From Sulfuricurvum sp. (GTDB taxonomy: Bacteria > Campylobacterota > Campylobacteria > Campylobacterales > Sulfurimonadaceae), in assembly GCA_028710885.1 (NCBI GenBank), contig JAQTTG010000004.1, forward strand, positions 62,001 through 126,000: 64,000 bases of DNA, given 5' to 3'. The position numbers and the translations under genes are program-made. Shown here piece by piece: positions 8,420 to 17,808 of this stretch; positions within the stretch are counted from its first letter, which is position 1, and each line of letters begins with the position of its first letter. The notes under the pieces are model-generated. The model did not search any database, was not told where the DNA came from, and saw only the letters and a list, made by a program, of their open reading frames with translations.

Positions 8420-10510
8420 TCACCATTTCCCTTCTAAAGAGAGGAGAATTTGTGGTTTAGAATGTTCTTTGTCAAGTTGAGTGTTGGTGAGTATACCTGC
8501 AGTATCATAGAGATTAGAGGTTGTATCAATCGTATTACGAGTAATATTTTTAAGATTTACCTGAAATTTAAACGTATTATCCAGCCGCTTACTTGCATAC
8601 AGATCAAGTGTATCATACGCTTTTTGTGATTGTGAGATTCCATTTTCATCAATAGGATCATTATAGGCACCTACATAGCGATATGCCACTCCATAAGTAA
8701 TACGGTATGCTTTTAATGTATGATCAACTCCAATATTGGCAAGTACATTACTAGTCTGTTTAATCGGCCGTTTTAATCCGCTGACACTATTTGTCACAGA
8801 TGAATCTTGTAAGGTCATATTGCTAAATAAACCTAGCCCTTCTACATATGCATTAAGCGATTTTTTGAGCTCAAGCTCCAAACCCCATAAATTTCCTACT
8901 CCAGCATTTTCAGGACTTTGAACATAACGAGCAGTAGTCGTATTGTATTTTGTAATATTTTCAATCTTACCATCAATGTTACGATAAAAACCACCTAAAC
9001 TGGCTATCCCTTTATCTCCAAAATAATGTTCCAGACGCAACTCATAGCTCAATGCTTTCTCTTCACTCAAATTTGGATTACCGGTCATATCAGGGTGATG
9101 AACATCATTTCGATCCAATGAACTGTCAACACTCGATGAAAGTTGATCCAATCGAGGAAGTCTAATGGTTTTAGCCACACTGGCACGTAGATTATCATTA
9201 GGTGTCAGATGAGTTAATATATGCAGTGAAGGGGCAAAATAATTGATATTAGATGCTGCCCCGTAATCTCGTGAAAGTGCCTCATAACGAACACCCGGGG
9301 TTACTACCGTAGTCTCTCCGAAACTTATTTCATCCTGTACATAAATAGCACCTTTGTTCTCACGCATATGTACATTATCGGTTGGATTAGTTGTATCTAC
9401 GCCATTTAAAGAACGTTGTACCTCATCACGCTGACTTATTTGTTTAAGTTCGACACCAGTTTTATAAAAATGCTCTCCTGCAAGACGAGAATATATCCCC
9501 TCTATTCCTATCATCCGAGTAAAACTGTAATCTTTTTGTCTTTGATCATTGATTGTCGGTGATGATAATGAACTGTTCTCACCATTATTATCATTTTGAT
9601 GAAATTTAACCTTCCATTCTAACAACTCGGAACCTGAAAGATGATGTTCACCTTTCAAACCCGACCACATCATCATCCCTTTTGACTGATCATTACTGCT
9701 TAACTGACTATTTGAAGTTATTAAACCATTTAAATATGTTTTTGAATCGATTGTCTGATTGGTGTTATTAAACCCAATAGCACCATTATAGGTGTATTTA
9801 TCTTTGGACGAAGGGGCGAAAATCAATTTTGTCGATAGATTAAAATTTTGATAACGAGCAGCACTTTCACGAAGATCCTCGCTCGTAGATAACGCACTCT
9901 GTTTATACGTTGAAGTCGTATCAAGCTGTCGATTATCTGCGGCACTCATATTGATGAGATAAGCCAAATTACCTCGCTTGCCCTCTCTTTGTGCAAATAA
10001 ACTATCCATTGGAACATTACCACCATATGTTCCAACTACCCCTTTAATCGTTGTTGCACCTTGAGATTTTGGCTTTTTGAGAATAATATTAACAATTCCC
10101 CCCATCGATTCAGCAGTATATTCAGCTGAACCGTTTGTCATCACTTCGATTCGCTCAATCATGTCTGGCGATATTTGTTCCAACGGATTAACCCGTTTAG
10201 TCGCTGATGGAGTCTCATCACCGTCAATCAAGACAACGGTATACCCTTTACCTGGAGCAGATTTTTTACCTTTGCCATCTGCGATACTTACACCGGGTGT
10301 CCGTTTAAGAATTTCCAGTGCATTGAGATCACCATATTGAGTCAATTCTTCACCACCAATGATTCGTTTAGCAATTGAGTTCTCTTTACGATCTTCAAGA
10401 CTAATAGCATGATCTTCAACTTGAATAGCTTCAAGTGAAATACTATTCTCTTGCGCATATATAGATGAGAGACTTAAAAATATCAACGGGATCATAGGAC
10501 GGTAAATCAA
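8420..10510 (-). CDS. TonB-dependent outer membrane receptor
   Basis: 696 residues. A signal peptide (about 1-20, ending SIYAQ) precedes a plug domain near 45-155 (ALEILKRTPGVSI, VLIDGDETPS, IERIEVMTNGSAEYTAESM). A long beta-barrel ends in LSLEGKW, with the terminal aromatic residue expected for BAM insertion. Barrel landmarks such as APSLHILTHL and LSYELRLEHYF fit the CirA/FepA-like class, which imports ferric siderophores, cobalamin or similar ligands; the ligand is not evident. The start is TTG at 10510, chosen because AGGAAA sits 4 bases upstream and the signal peptide is then complete. A -10-like TAGAAT lies upstream. It diverges from the small Cys protein gene. Confidence 0.9.
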   Translation of the reverse strand: MIYRPMIPLIFLSLSSIYAQENSISLEAIQVEDHAISLEDRKENSIAKRIIGGEELTQYGDLNALEILKRTPGVSIADGKGKKSAPGKGYTVVLIDGDETPSATKRVNPLEQISPDMIERIEVMTNGSAEYTAESMGGIVNIILKKPKSQGATTIKGVVGTYGGNVPMDSLFAQREGKRGNLAYLINMSAADNRQLDTTSTYKQSALSTSEDLRESAARYQNFNLSTKLIFAPSSKDKYTYNGAIGFNNTNQTIDSKTYLNGLITSNSQLSSNDQSKGMMMWSGLKGEHHLSGSELLEWKVKFHQNDNNGENSSLSSPTINDQRQKDYSFTRMIGIEGIYSRLAGEHFYKTGVELKQISQRDEVQRSLNGVDTTNPTDNVHMRENKGAIYVQDEISFGETTVVTPGVRYEALSRDYGAASNINYFAPSLHILTHLTPNDNLRASVAKTIRLPRLDQLSSSVDSSLDRNDVHHPDMTGNPNLSEEKALSYELRLEHYFGDKGIASLGGFYRNIDGKIENITKYNTTTARYVQSPENAGVGNLWGLELELKKSLNAYVEGLGLFSNMTLQDSSVTNSVSGLKRPIKQTSNVLANIGVDHTLKAYRITYGVAYRYVGAYNDPIDENGISQSQKAYDTLDLYASKRLDNTFKFQVNLKNITRNTIDTTSNLYDTAGILTNTQLDKEHSKPQILLSLEGKW

Positions 10511-10662
10511 TGTGTTTCCTAAATGAAAGTATGGTGAAAATAAAATATCGCCATTCTATCCAATATTTAACTCATCTTTGAAACTGTTAATATGCGGTTA
10601 ATGCAATCATGCTACAGATTGTAATACAATAAAAAATCCTTATCCCTATGTAGGAGGTCAAG

Positions 10663-10815
10663 ATGAAAACGTTATGTAAACTAAAAAAAGCTGATTTAGC
10701 ATCCGATCTCAAAAAAATTATCAACATTACAAATGAACCAAAGTTCATTTGCACCAAATGTGCACGGGTAGCGAATGAAAAAAAATATTTATGCGAGCCC
10801 ACTAAGATGAAGTGA
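10663..10815 (+). CDS. 50-residue CxxC protein, unrecognised
   Basis: ATG at 10663 with a near-perfect ribosome site (TAGGAGGTC), 50 codons, stop TGA at 10813-10815. The N-terminal half is a lysine-rich helix. The C-terminal half holds FICTKCARVANEKKYLC, a CxxC followed by a third Cys ten residues after it, which looks like a small metal-binding or redox knuckle. I do not know a function. It lies in the gap between a TonB-dependent receptor and an export operon, so a link to metal handling is possible but unproven. The strong ribosome site and clean frame argue that it is real. Confidence 0.7.
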   Translation: MKTLCKLKKADLASDLKKIINITNEPKFICTKCARVANEKKYLCEPTKMK

Positions 10816-10882
10816 ATAGAAAGGTTAAATACATTTTATAACCATTTAAATTTCATTAACATCAGTATTACCGATATTAGAC

Positions 10883-10888
10883 TACAAT
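10883..10888 (+). promoter_or_regulatory. -10 element (TACAAT) six bases before the exporter operon start codon
   Basis: TACAAT ends at 10888 and the ATG of the TolC-like gene is at 10895. Only GAGAAC lies between them, so transcription would begin at or next to the start codon. No good ribosome site is visible. This points to a leaderless or near-leaderless mRNA. Confidence 0.45.
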
Positions 10889-10894
10889 GAGAAC

Positions 10895-12103
10895 ATGAAA
10901 CCTTATATTTTATTATTGCCTATACTATCGTTTCCATTGTGTGCAATAGATACGTCTCTTTTATCATCTGAAAAAAAAGCTTATTATGAACAACAAGAAA
11001 ATCAAATTAATGCAGGGTATGAAAAACTCCGTTACGATTGGATCTCACCTCTCACCCTAAAGGGATCGAATACCTATGAAAAGTCAGCAGCACTCGGTCT
11101 GCATGACACTCGCCAAAATCTGAGTGCTGGGATTGCACAGGATATTTTTCGTTCCGGCGGTATTACTTATTCCATAGACTATGCAAATGCCAAGAAAAAA
11201 GCCGATACGATCGGTATGGAAAAAGAGATTTCCCTTCTCAATCAGCAACTGGTTTCTTCTGTTTTAAACTACCGAAAAAATACTCTCTTATTACAACAAA
11301 GCGATCTTAAACTCAAAAATGCCTATATTGAAGTTTTTCTCAAACAAAAACAATACGAAGCAGGTGATATCGATATTACTTTACTCAACAATGCTTTGAT
11401 GAATCGCAGCATTGAACTAAAAAATAATGCCTCGATTCAATTTGCATTGTCTCAACAAAAATTTGAAGCAGCCAAATTTAGTGACCATTTTATCGATTCA
11501 ATCAACCTCCCGATCTTAACTCTTAACAAAAAAGAGACCTTCTTAAAAGAAGGATGGGATATCCGTTATGCTCAAGCACAAAGCCAAAGCAATGAGCTGC
11601 AATACAAACAAATCAAAAGCTCGTACTTGCCAAAACTCACATTGATTGGTGATATGGGACTACAACGCTACACTTCATATGATTTAAGTAATTCAAACTA
11701 TCAAGGAAATTATTACGATATGGGGCTACAACTATCAATACCACTTACCTATAATTCTTCTGCCGCTATCCAAGAGGCACAAAGTGCTTATCTAAAACAA
11801 CAATCTCAAATAGCTGACAGTAAACGACAGATGGATGCACTTTATGAGCAATCACTGTCTCATATTGCCAGCTACCAACACATTATTGACATTACAAAAG
11901 ATAACCTTAAATTTTATGAAGGATTAATCAACGCAACACAATCGGCAGTCAAAGCTGGTTTTAAAGCAGGATACGATCTGCAAACACTCCAAAATACCAA
12001 TGCAATCGAAGCGCTCGAAATCAACATTAACGAAATTAACATTCAAATCGAACTTTCAACCCTCCATTATCTCATGCACCCCTCACAGGAGAACTCGTTA
12101 TGA
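10895..12103 (+). CDS. TolC-family outer membrane efflux protein
   Basis: 402 residues. A signal peptide (about 1-17, ending PLCA) precedes two coiled-coil/OEP repeats rich in Gln, Ala and Asn. The second repeat carries the beta-barrel-like stretch GNYYDMGLQLSIPL and the helical AGFKAGYDLQTLQNT motif typical of outer membrane factors. It forms the outer channel of a tripartite exporter. It overlaps the adaptor gene by 4 bases (ATGA). Together with the next three genes it makes a MacAB-TolC-like operon. Its length is a little short for TolC, but both repeats are present. Confidence 0.88.
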   Translation: MKPYILLLPILSFPLCAIDTSLLSSEKKAYYEQQENQINAGYEKLRYDWISPLTLKGSNTYEKSAALGLHDTRQNLSAGIAQDIFRSGGITYSIDYANAKKKADTIGMEKEISLLNQQLVSSVLNYRKNTLLLQQSDLKLKNAYIEVFLKQKQYEAGDIDITLLNNALMNRSIELKNNASIQFALSQQKFEAAKFSDHFIDSINLPILTLNKKETFLKEGWDIRYAQAQSQSNELQYKQIKSSYLPKLTLIGDMGLQRYTSYDLSNSNYQGNYYDMGLQLSIPLTYNSSAAIQEAQSAYLKQQSQIADSKRQMDALYEQSLSHIASYQHIIDITKDNLKFYEGLINATQSAVKAGFKAGYDLQTLQNTNAIEALEININEINIQIELSTLHYLMHPSQENSL

Positions 12104-13317
12104 GTACAGAAAATATCGAAAATACACTTGGTATCGGGGAAAATACATCCTCTAAACGGTGGAAAAAAATTCTTATTATTTTTTTACTCATCGCTGTAGC
12201 TGGAGTAGCAACCATGTATGAAATTAACCGCAACAATAAAAGTACGATTATCTATACCTCTGTACCTCTCAAAATTAAAGACATTACCACAACCGTTTCT
12301 GCAACCGGTAATTTGGAACCGACCAATACCGTCGATGTAGGGATCGAAGTCTCCGGTACGATTAGCAATGTTTTAGTTGATTATAACGATCATGTTCATA
12401 TCAATCAACCATTGGCACAGCTTGATACGACTAAATTGAATGCCGTTGTTACCAGTTCTAACGCCAACTGGATGAAATCCAAAGCCAATGAACAAAATGC
12501 CAAAGCGGCATTGGACAATGCTAATATCGAAAATCAACGTTCTCTAAGTATGTATGCATCAACACAGGGAAATTACCCATCTCGTAAAGAGATGCAAACC
12601 TCATTAACAGCAGTGGAACAGGCAAAAGCATCACTTGCAGCGGCGAAAGCGCAAGTGGATCAATCGTTTGCACAGCTCAAAACTGATGAAGAAAATCTTA
12701 AAAAAGCGCTTGTCGTCTCTCCGATTGACGGAATTGTTTTATCCCGTAAAGTCGAATCGGGTCAAACCGTCGTTGCCGCGATGCAAACACCCGTCTTATT
12801 TACTCTCGCCGAAGATTTGACCAAAATGAAAGCAATCGTCAGTGTAGATGAAGCGGACATCGGCGGAGTCAAAGAGAATCAAAAAGTAAAATTCACCGTT
12901 GATGCCTACCCGAATCGAGAATTCGAGGGAAAAATTACCCAATTGCGCCTCAACTCCGCTGTCGTAAACGGTGTCGTAACCTACGAAGCGGTTGTTGAAG
13001 TTCAAAATAATAACCTCCTTTTGCGTCCGGGAATGACTGCTAATGCCTTGATCATAACCGATACACTTAAACATGTTACCGTTGTTCCAAATGCTGCCCT
13101 CCGTTTTACGCCACCCCTACCTGAAAATGGCACTAACAGCGATAAAAAGAAACATGCAACCGATGAAAATGATAAAGGGGATCATGTTTGGATAGTGAAA
13201 AACACTAAACCAATGAAAATAAAGGTAAATATTGGAAAAAGCGATGGTATATCTACGGTTATATTGAGTTCTCCTCTTAAAGCGGGAGATCTTATTATTA
13301 CCGGAATTGAAGAGTAA
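12100..13317 (+). CDS. MacA/HlyD-family periplasmic adaptor
   Basis: 405 residues. A cytoplasmic tail precedes one membrane anchor (about 24-43). Then come a barrel-sandwich half (SATGNLEPTNTVDVGIEVSG), an alpha-hairpin with Ala/Gln-rich coiled coil (about 105-205), the second lipoyl half (VVSPIDGIVLSRKVESGQTV) and a beta-barrel domain (MKAIVSVDEADIGGVKENQKVKF). This adaptor would bridge the MacB-like transporter and the TolC-like channel. A Lys/Asp-rich insert (about 345-360) sits near the C-terminus. The gene is 4 bases overlapped by the upstream TolC-like gene and 2 bp from the ATPase. Confidence 0.9.
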   Translation: MSTENIENTLGIGENTSSKRWKKILIIFLLIAVAGVATMYEINRNNKSTIIYTSVPLKIKDITTTVSATGNLEPTNTVDVGIEVSGTISNVLVDYNDHVHINQPLAQLDTTKLNAVVTSSNANWMKSKANEQNAKAALDNANIENQRSLSMYASTQGNYPSRKEMQTSLTAVEQAKASLAAAKAQVDQSFAQLKTDEENLKKALVVSPIDGIVLSRKVESGQTVVAAMQTPVLFTLAEDLTKMKAIVSVDEADIGGVKENQKVKFTVDAYPNREFEGKITQLRLNSAVVNGVVTYEAVVEVQNNNLLLRPGMTANALIITDTLKHVTVVPNAALRFTPPLPENGTNSDKKKHATDENDKGDHVWIVKNTKPMKIKVNIGKSDGISTVILSSPLKAGDLIITGIEE

Positions 13318-13319
13318 CG

Positions 13320-14018
13320 ATGAATCCCTTTTCTGCTGGTGTAATCGAATTTTTAGGAACCAAAAAATACTATGGTGAAGGGGAAGCTACCGCATATGCC
13401 CTGCGCGGAGTTGATCTCACAATTCACCAAGGAGAATTCGTCGCTATCATGGGACCAAGCGGATCAGGAAAATCCACCGCAATGAATATTATCGGGTGTC
13501 TCGATACTCCTAGCGAAGGCAAATATCTTTTTGAAGGAGTTGATGTCGGTACCCTCAGTCGAGATCAAAGAGCCCTACTCCGACGTAATTATATAGGATT
13601 TATTTTTCAGGGGTTTAACCTTCTGGGAAAAACATCTGCTATTGAAAATGTTGAGCTTCCCCTACTTTATCGAGGTATACCCGCAGCAGAGCGCCATAAA
13701 TTGGCTTTTGAAGCACTGCGCAGTGTCGGATTAGAACATGTTGCTCATCATACCCCATCTGAGCTCTCTGGAGGTCAACAACAACGTGTCGCCATCGCCA
13801 GAGCTATCGTCACTGATCCTCTAGTCCTGCTCGCCGATGAACCTACCGGAAATCTCGATACGGCAAAAAGTATTGAGGTAATGGAACTCTTGCAATCGTT
13901 TAATCGTAATAAAGGGATTACTATTATCATGGTTACTCATGAAATAGATATGGCAGCATACGCTTCACGAACTATCCATTTCCGTGACGGAGTTATCGAT
14001 ACAAAGGAAACACCATGA
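13320..14018 (+). CDS. MacB/LolD-type ABC ATPase
   Basis: 232 residues, a single ATPase domain. Walker A GPSGSGKST is at 45-53, signature LSGGQQQR near 150, Walker B LLADEPTGNLD near 170 and the switch MVTHE near 205. The sequence fits the lipoprotein-release/macrolide-export subclass. In classical MacB this domain is fused to the permease; here it is a separate gene overlapping the permease gene by 4 bases. It powers the mechanotransmission-type exporter with the neighbouring adaptor and channel. Substrate unknown. Confidence 0.93.
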   Translation: MNPFSAGVIEFLGTKKYYGEGEATAYALRGVDLTIHQGEFVAIMGPSGSGKSTAMNIIGCLDTPSEGKYLFEGVDVGTLSRDQRALLRRNYIGFIFQGFNLLGKTSAIENVELPLLYRGIPAAERHKLAFEALRSVGLEHVAHHTPSELSGGQQQRVAIARAIVTDPLVLLADEPTGNLDTAKSIEVMELLQSFNRNKGITIIMVTHEIDMAAYASRTIHFRDGVIDTKETP

Positions 14019-15223
14019 TTTGGAATGCGTTTCTGCTTGCCTTGCGTGAGATCCGACGTAGTGCCATGCGCTCGATTCTCACCACACTCGGAATTGTTAT
14101 CGGCGTAGCATCGGTTATCGCAATGGTCATGCTCGGCGATGCGACAACAGCTTATGTTACTAACAGTATCTCCAAACTCGGAAGCAATATGCTGATACTT
14201 CGTCCCGGACAGGATCGCCACGGTCCAGGTGGAGACACTACGGCAAAACGTTTTACCCATGATGACATTACTGCAATTAGACGTGAAATCAGTGGATTAA
14301 AGGGAGTTTCCCCTGTCTCATCCAAAGGGATGCAGGTTGTTTACGGAAATCAAAATTATTCTACATCGATCGATGGGAGTGATGACGATTATTTCACTGT
14401 CAAAGATTGGCAATTTGATGATGGCAGAGCTTTTACCCCTGCTGAACTCAAAGGTGGAAAAGCAGTTTGCGTGATCGGTGAAACAGTACGTAAAGAGCTT
14501 TTTGGAGAGCAAAATACTCTCGATGCTTCGATTCGATTACAAAATTTTTCATGCCAAGTGATAGGACTACTCCATCCTAAAGGCGCCTCAATGTTTGGAA
14601 TGGATCAGGATGATATCATCGTAGTCCCCATCCGAATGTTCCAACGCCGTATCAGTGGAAATCAGGATATTTCAACCATTATGATCTCGGCAAAAAATGC
14701 TTCAGGGGTCGAAAACATTAAAACCTCCGTTACTGCTTTAATGCGAGAACGCCGTCATATTCACATAGGTGATGAAGACGATTTTAACGTCCGTGATTTG
14801 CGTGAAGTCGTCCAAACACTCTCATCAACCACCAAAATGCTCACTCTATTATTGGGTGCCGTAGCGGCGATCAGTCTGCTCGTTGGCGGTATAGGTATCA
14901 TGAATATTATGTTAGTTTCAGTCACTGAACGGACTCGTGAAATCGGCATACGTTTGGCAATCGGGGCATTGGAACATGAAGTACTTCTTCAGTTTTTAGT
15001 AGAAGCAGTTGTTCTCTCTTCTTTGGGAGGGATAATCGGTATGGCTTTAGGAATTGGAATCGGTATTGGAATCAATCTTTTTTTTGATTTACCGGTTGTA
15101 TTTAATACGACTATCGTCATTATTGCATTTTTATTTTCGACAATCGTCGGTATTGTCTTTGGTTATTTCCCAGCACGTAAAGCAGCACGTCTTAACCCCA
15201 TTGATGCTTTACGACATGAATGA
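14015..15223 (+). CDS. MacB-like ABC permease (FtsX superfamily)
   Basis: 402 residues. One N-terminal membrane helix (about 20-42, containing LTTLGIVIGVASVIAMVMLG) is followed by a large periplasmic MacB-PCD domain (about 50-270). A C-terminal FtsX unit of three helices contains the signature LLVGGIGIMNIMLVSVTERTREIG and ends with PARKAARLNPIDALRHE. The topology and motifs are those of MacB without its ATPase. It is the last gene of the export operon; the next gene starts 40 bp later, probably with its own control. Confidence 0.93.
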   Translation: MIWNAFLLALREIRRSAMRSILTTLGIVIGVASVIAMVMLGDATTAYVTNSISKLGSNMLILRPGQDRHGPGGDTTAKRFTHDDITAIRREISGLKGVSPVSSKGMQVVYGNQNYSTSIDGSDDDYFTVKDWQFDDGRAFTPAELKGGKAVCVIGETVRKELFGEQNTLDASIRLQNFSCQVIGLLHPKGASMFGMDQDDIIVVPIRMFQRRISGNQDISTIMISAKNASGVENIKTSVTALMRERRHIHIGDEDDFNVRDLREVVQTLSSTTKMLTLLLGAVAAISLLVGGIGIMNIMLVSVTERTREIGIRLAIGALEHEVLLQFLVEAVVLSSLGGIIGMALGIGIGIGINLFFDLPVVFNTTIVIIAFLFSTIVGIVFGYFPARKAARLNPIDALRHE

Positions 15224-15263
15224 TTTTGACGATATATACTTTATACTAAATTAAAGGGTATTC

Positions 15264-15830
15264 ATGCAGATCAATACTACAACACCATCATTTAATCCTT
15301 ATACCCAAAGTGGTGTAATATTGAGTGCACCTGATAGCCAAGATTTTAAAGATAAAATTAAAAGTGGGGAGATTTCTAGCAAAACACTTTCCCAAGCTTA
15401 TCTAGTCCAATATTCCCAAACGGTTGAAAATTATTCAACAAATAATGCAGAGGCTCAAAGCGCCCCATTTGATCTTAAAAAAGTCCAAGATATCCTCAAA
15501 TCCATCGATTATAAAGCGATCGGATATACCGGTAAAGCAATCACAGATATGACGCCGGATGAAGCAAAAGCAGTAGTAAGTGAAAACGGCTTTTTTGGAG
15601 TGGCCCAAACCTCTGCACGTTTATCAGATTTCGTATTGAGCGGAGGCGGTGACAATATTGATAAACTGAAAGCTGGACGAGAAGGGATTATTCGCGGATT
15701 TAACGAAGCGGAAAAAATATGGGGAGGAAAACTTCCCGATATCTCCTACCAAACACTGGATAAAGCATTAAGCAAAATCGATGAAAAAATTGCCGCTCTC
15801 GGCGGCAGTATACTAGACACTACCGCTTAA
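15264..15830 (+). CDS. Unrecognised protein with flexible N-terminus
   Basis: 188 residues, no signal peptide or membrane segment. The first 25 residues are rich in Thr, Asn, Ser and Pro (MQINTTTPSFNPYTQ). The rest is helical and charged, with a Gly-rich turn (LSGGGDNID) near 126. I do not recognise a domain. A spaced ribosome site (AAAGGG) precedes the ATG, and TATACT-like -10 elements lie at 15235-15247, so it is probably transcribed on its own. It converges with mscL, 9 bp away. Confidence 0.65.
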   Translation: MQINTTTPSFNPYTQSGVILSAPDSQDFKDKIKSGEISSKTLSQAYLVQYSQTVENYSTNNAEAQSAPFDLKKVQDILKSIDYKAIGYTGKAITDMTPDEAKAVVSENGFFGVAQTSARLSDFVLSGGGDNIDKLKAGREGIIRGFNEAEKIWGGKLPDISYQTLDKALSKIDEKIAALGGSILDTTA

Positions 15831-15839
15831 ACGACTCCT

Positions 15840-16277
15840 TTACTGCGCGCTTTTGCAGTAAGGGCATGTTTTTGCCGCTAGAGGAATCTCCATTGCACAT
15901 TCTCCGCATACTTTTGTCGTCGGTGCAGCCGGTTCCGATTCCGGCTCAGCCTCTTTGAGTTTATTATAAGCTTTGACCATCATAAACATGACAAATCCCA
16001 AAATCGTAAATGAGATAGCATCATTAAAAAATACACCCAATTTAATAGCCGGAGCACCCGCTGCTTCTAATGCCGATAACGAAGGATACTCTTTACCATC
16101 CAATGCAATAAACAACGATGAAAAATCAACACCCCCCATCAAAAGACCAATCGGCGGCATAATGATATTCGCAACCAATGATTTGACAACAGTTGCAAAC
16201 GCTGCACCAAAAATAAATCCGACCGCCATGTCGACAACATTTCCTGAAATCAGAAATTTTCTAAATTCACTGAGCAT
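15840..16277 (-). CDS. mscL: Large-conductance mechanosensitive channel with C-terminal zinc ribbon
   Basis: 145 residues. The first ~105 are a standard MscL: the N-terminal amphipathic FRKFLISGNVVDMAVGFI, TM1 with the gate region GAAFATVVKSLVANIIMPP, a periplasmic loop and TM2 (GVFFNDAISFTILGFVMFMMV). The channel opens under membrane tension to release solutes during osmotic downshock. Instead of the usual short helix bundle alone, the C-terminus carries a Glu/Pro linker and a four-cysteine ribbon (Cys124, 127, 138, 141; CxxC-10-CxxC). This is a zinc-ribbon-like extension facing the cytoplasm. The channel call is sure; the ribbon's role is unknown. Confidence 0.95.
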   Translation of the reverse strand: MLSEFRKFLISGNVVDMAVGFIFGAAFATVVKSLVANIIMPPIGLLMGGVDFSSLFIALDGKEYPSLSALEAAGAPAIKLGVFFNDAISFTILGFVMFMMVKAYNKLKEAEPESEPAAPTTKVCGECAMEIPLAAKTCPYCKSAQ

Positions 16278-16299
16278 TCAATCCCCCTTTTATTACATA

Positions 16300-17808
16300 C
16301 TATACTATATCTTTAAATTGTTCGCGAATTGTTAAAAATTTATCCAAATGATTAAAGAAGATATCAATTAATTGCGGATCAAAATGTTTTCCCCTTTCTT
16401 CTCTAAAAAGGGTAAAAATTCGTTCGTCGTCCCATGCTTTTTTATACACACGATCACTTCCAAGTGCATCAAAGACATCAGCCAATGCTGTAATACGACC
16501 ATAAATATGTATATTTTCACCACTCAGTCCTCTAGGATATCCAGTTCCATCCCATTTTTCATGATGTTCATACGCAACCGTAGCTGCTGCTTTTAACAAT
16601 GACCGATTCGAATGCTTTAACATCTCATACCCAAGTGCTGCATGGGTATCCATAATACGCCGTTCTTCTTCATCAAAACGACCCGGTTTATTCAATACGG
16701 CATCAGGAATAGCAACTTTCCCTATATCATGCATCGGAGATGCCTGTCTGAGCATTTCAGATTCCTCTTCATTAAGACCATAATAGTTAGCTAATAGCTT
16801 TGAATACTCTGCAACCCTTTTGACATGATTCCCTGTCTCTTTAGAACGACTTTCTCCGATAGAGCCCATTGTAAAGACAACTTCACGTTGTGTATCTTCA
16901 ATCTCTTTGTTTAATTTAGTAATATCTTCTAAAGCATTATCCATCCCGCTAATCATTGTATTAAAAGCATTGGAAAGCTGTCCAATTTCATCGTCTCTAT
17001 GAAATGAAACCTGTTGAGTATAGTCTTGTGTAAGAGTAACAATTTTCGCTGTATCAGAGAGCTGTATAACCGGATGAATTAATCCTGTCGCGACATAATA
17101 AGCTGCTATTGAAATGAAAAGAGAACCTGCTATCAATAATAATACAAACCATTGTTCATATTTATATAGTAGACGATAAGCATAACTTTTCTCTTCTTCT
17201 AAAACAATCGTTAAATTTGGCAAAGTTTTAAGTGGTTTGGATACTTTTAACGATGCTTCAAAAACTCTCGTCTGCAAATCTATTTTGCCATCACGATGTA
17301 TAATATAAAAATTTAATTGTGGAGAAGTTGGAAGAAAAGATTTAAAATTTTCCAATGGATAAATCACAACCAGCTTCGCGATTTCGGTATGTGTCAGGTT
17401 TGATATAACAGGTATTTCAAAAAAAGAGGACAAGTTAAAAACTTGAGAAATCGCATTAAAGTCACTAGAAGCAATAATTTTACGATTTCTATCAACTACA
17501 TAAAAGTTCCCCTCCATCTTCATATCATTTTTTTTTGCCAATAACATGTTACTGATTCGACGGTCTAAATCCTGAGTATAAAAATCATTCATAACATCTG
17601 ATTGTGCTATAAATGCCATATCATCTTGTAATGTACTGATATGTTGATCAATCCGATCAACACTTAAAGATAATTGAGTATTTAACTCTTGAGTAACTGT
17701 TTTATGCTGTTCGTGTCGAAATGAATTACCTAATAAAAACATAGTAAGAGCATAAGGAATCAGGCTGACACTTAAAAATAGTAAAATAGTTTTAAGTCTA
17801 AAACTCAT
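16300..17808 (-). CDS. Membrane HD-GYP phosphodiesterase with periplasmic sensor and HAMP domain
   Basis: About 502 residues, starting at the ATG at 17808 (AAGG seven bases upstream) rather than the TTG two codons earlier. A membrane helix (about 5-25), a periplasmic sensor of about 190 residues, a second helix (about 218-240), HAMP and a short coiled coil come first. The HD-GYP domain follows, with HDIGKVAIPD and the diagnostic HHEKWDGTGYPRGL. Such proteins hydrolyse cyclic di-GMP. All metal-binding motifs appear intact. It overlaps the upstream periplasmic-binding gene by 11 bases, so the sensor may read a signal from that protein (inference). Confidence 0.92.
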   Translation of the reverse strand: MSFRLKTILLFLSVSLIPYALTMFLLGNSFRHEQHKTVTQELNTQLSLSVDRIDQHISTLQDDMAFIAQSDVMNDFYTQDLDRRISNMLLAKKNDMKMEGNFYVVDRNRKIIASSDFNAISQVFNLSSFFEIPVISNLTHTEIAKLVVIYPLENFKSFLPTSPQLNFYIIHRDGKIDLQTRVFEASLKVSKPLKTLPNLTIVLEEEKSYAYRLLYKYEQWFVLLLIAGSLFISIAAYYVATGLIHPVIQLSDTAKIVTLTQDYTQQVSFHRDDEIGQLSNAFNTMISGMDNALEDITKLNKEIEDTQREVVFTMGSIGESRSKETGNHVKRVAEYSKLLANYYGLNEEESEMLRQASPMHDIGKVAIPDAVLNKPGRFDEEERRIMDTHAALGYEMLKHSNRSLLKAAATVAYEHHEKWDGTGYPRGLSGENIHIYGRITALADVFDALGSDRVYKKAWDDERIFTLFREERGKHFDPQLIDIFFNHLDKFLTIREQFKDIV

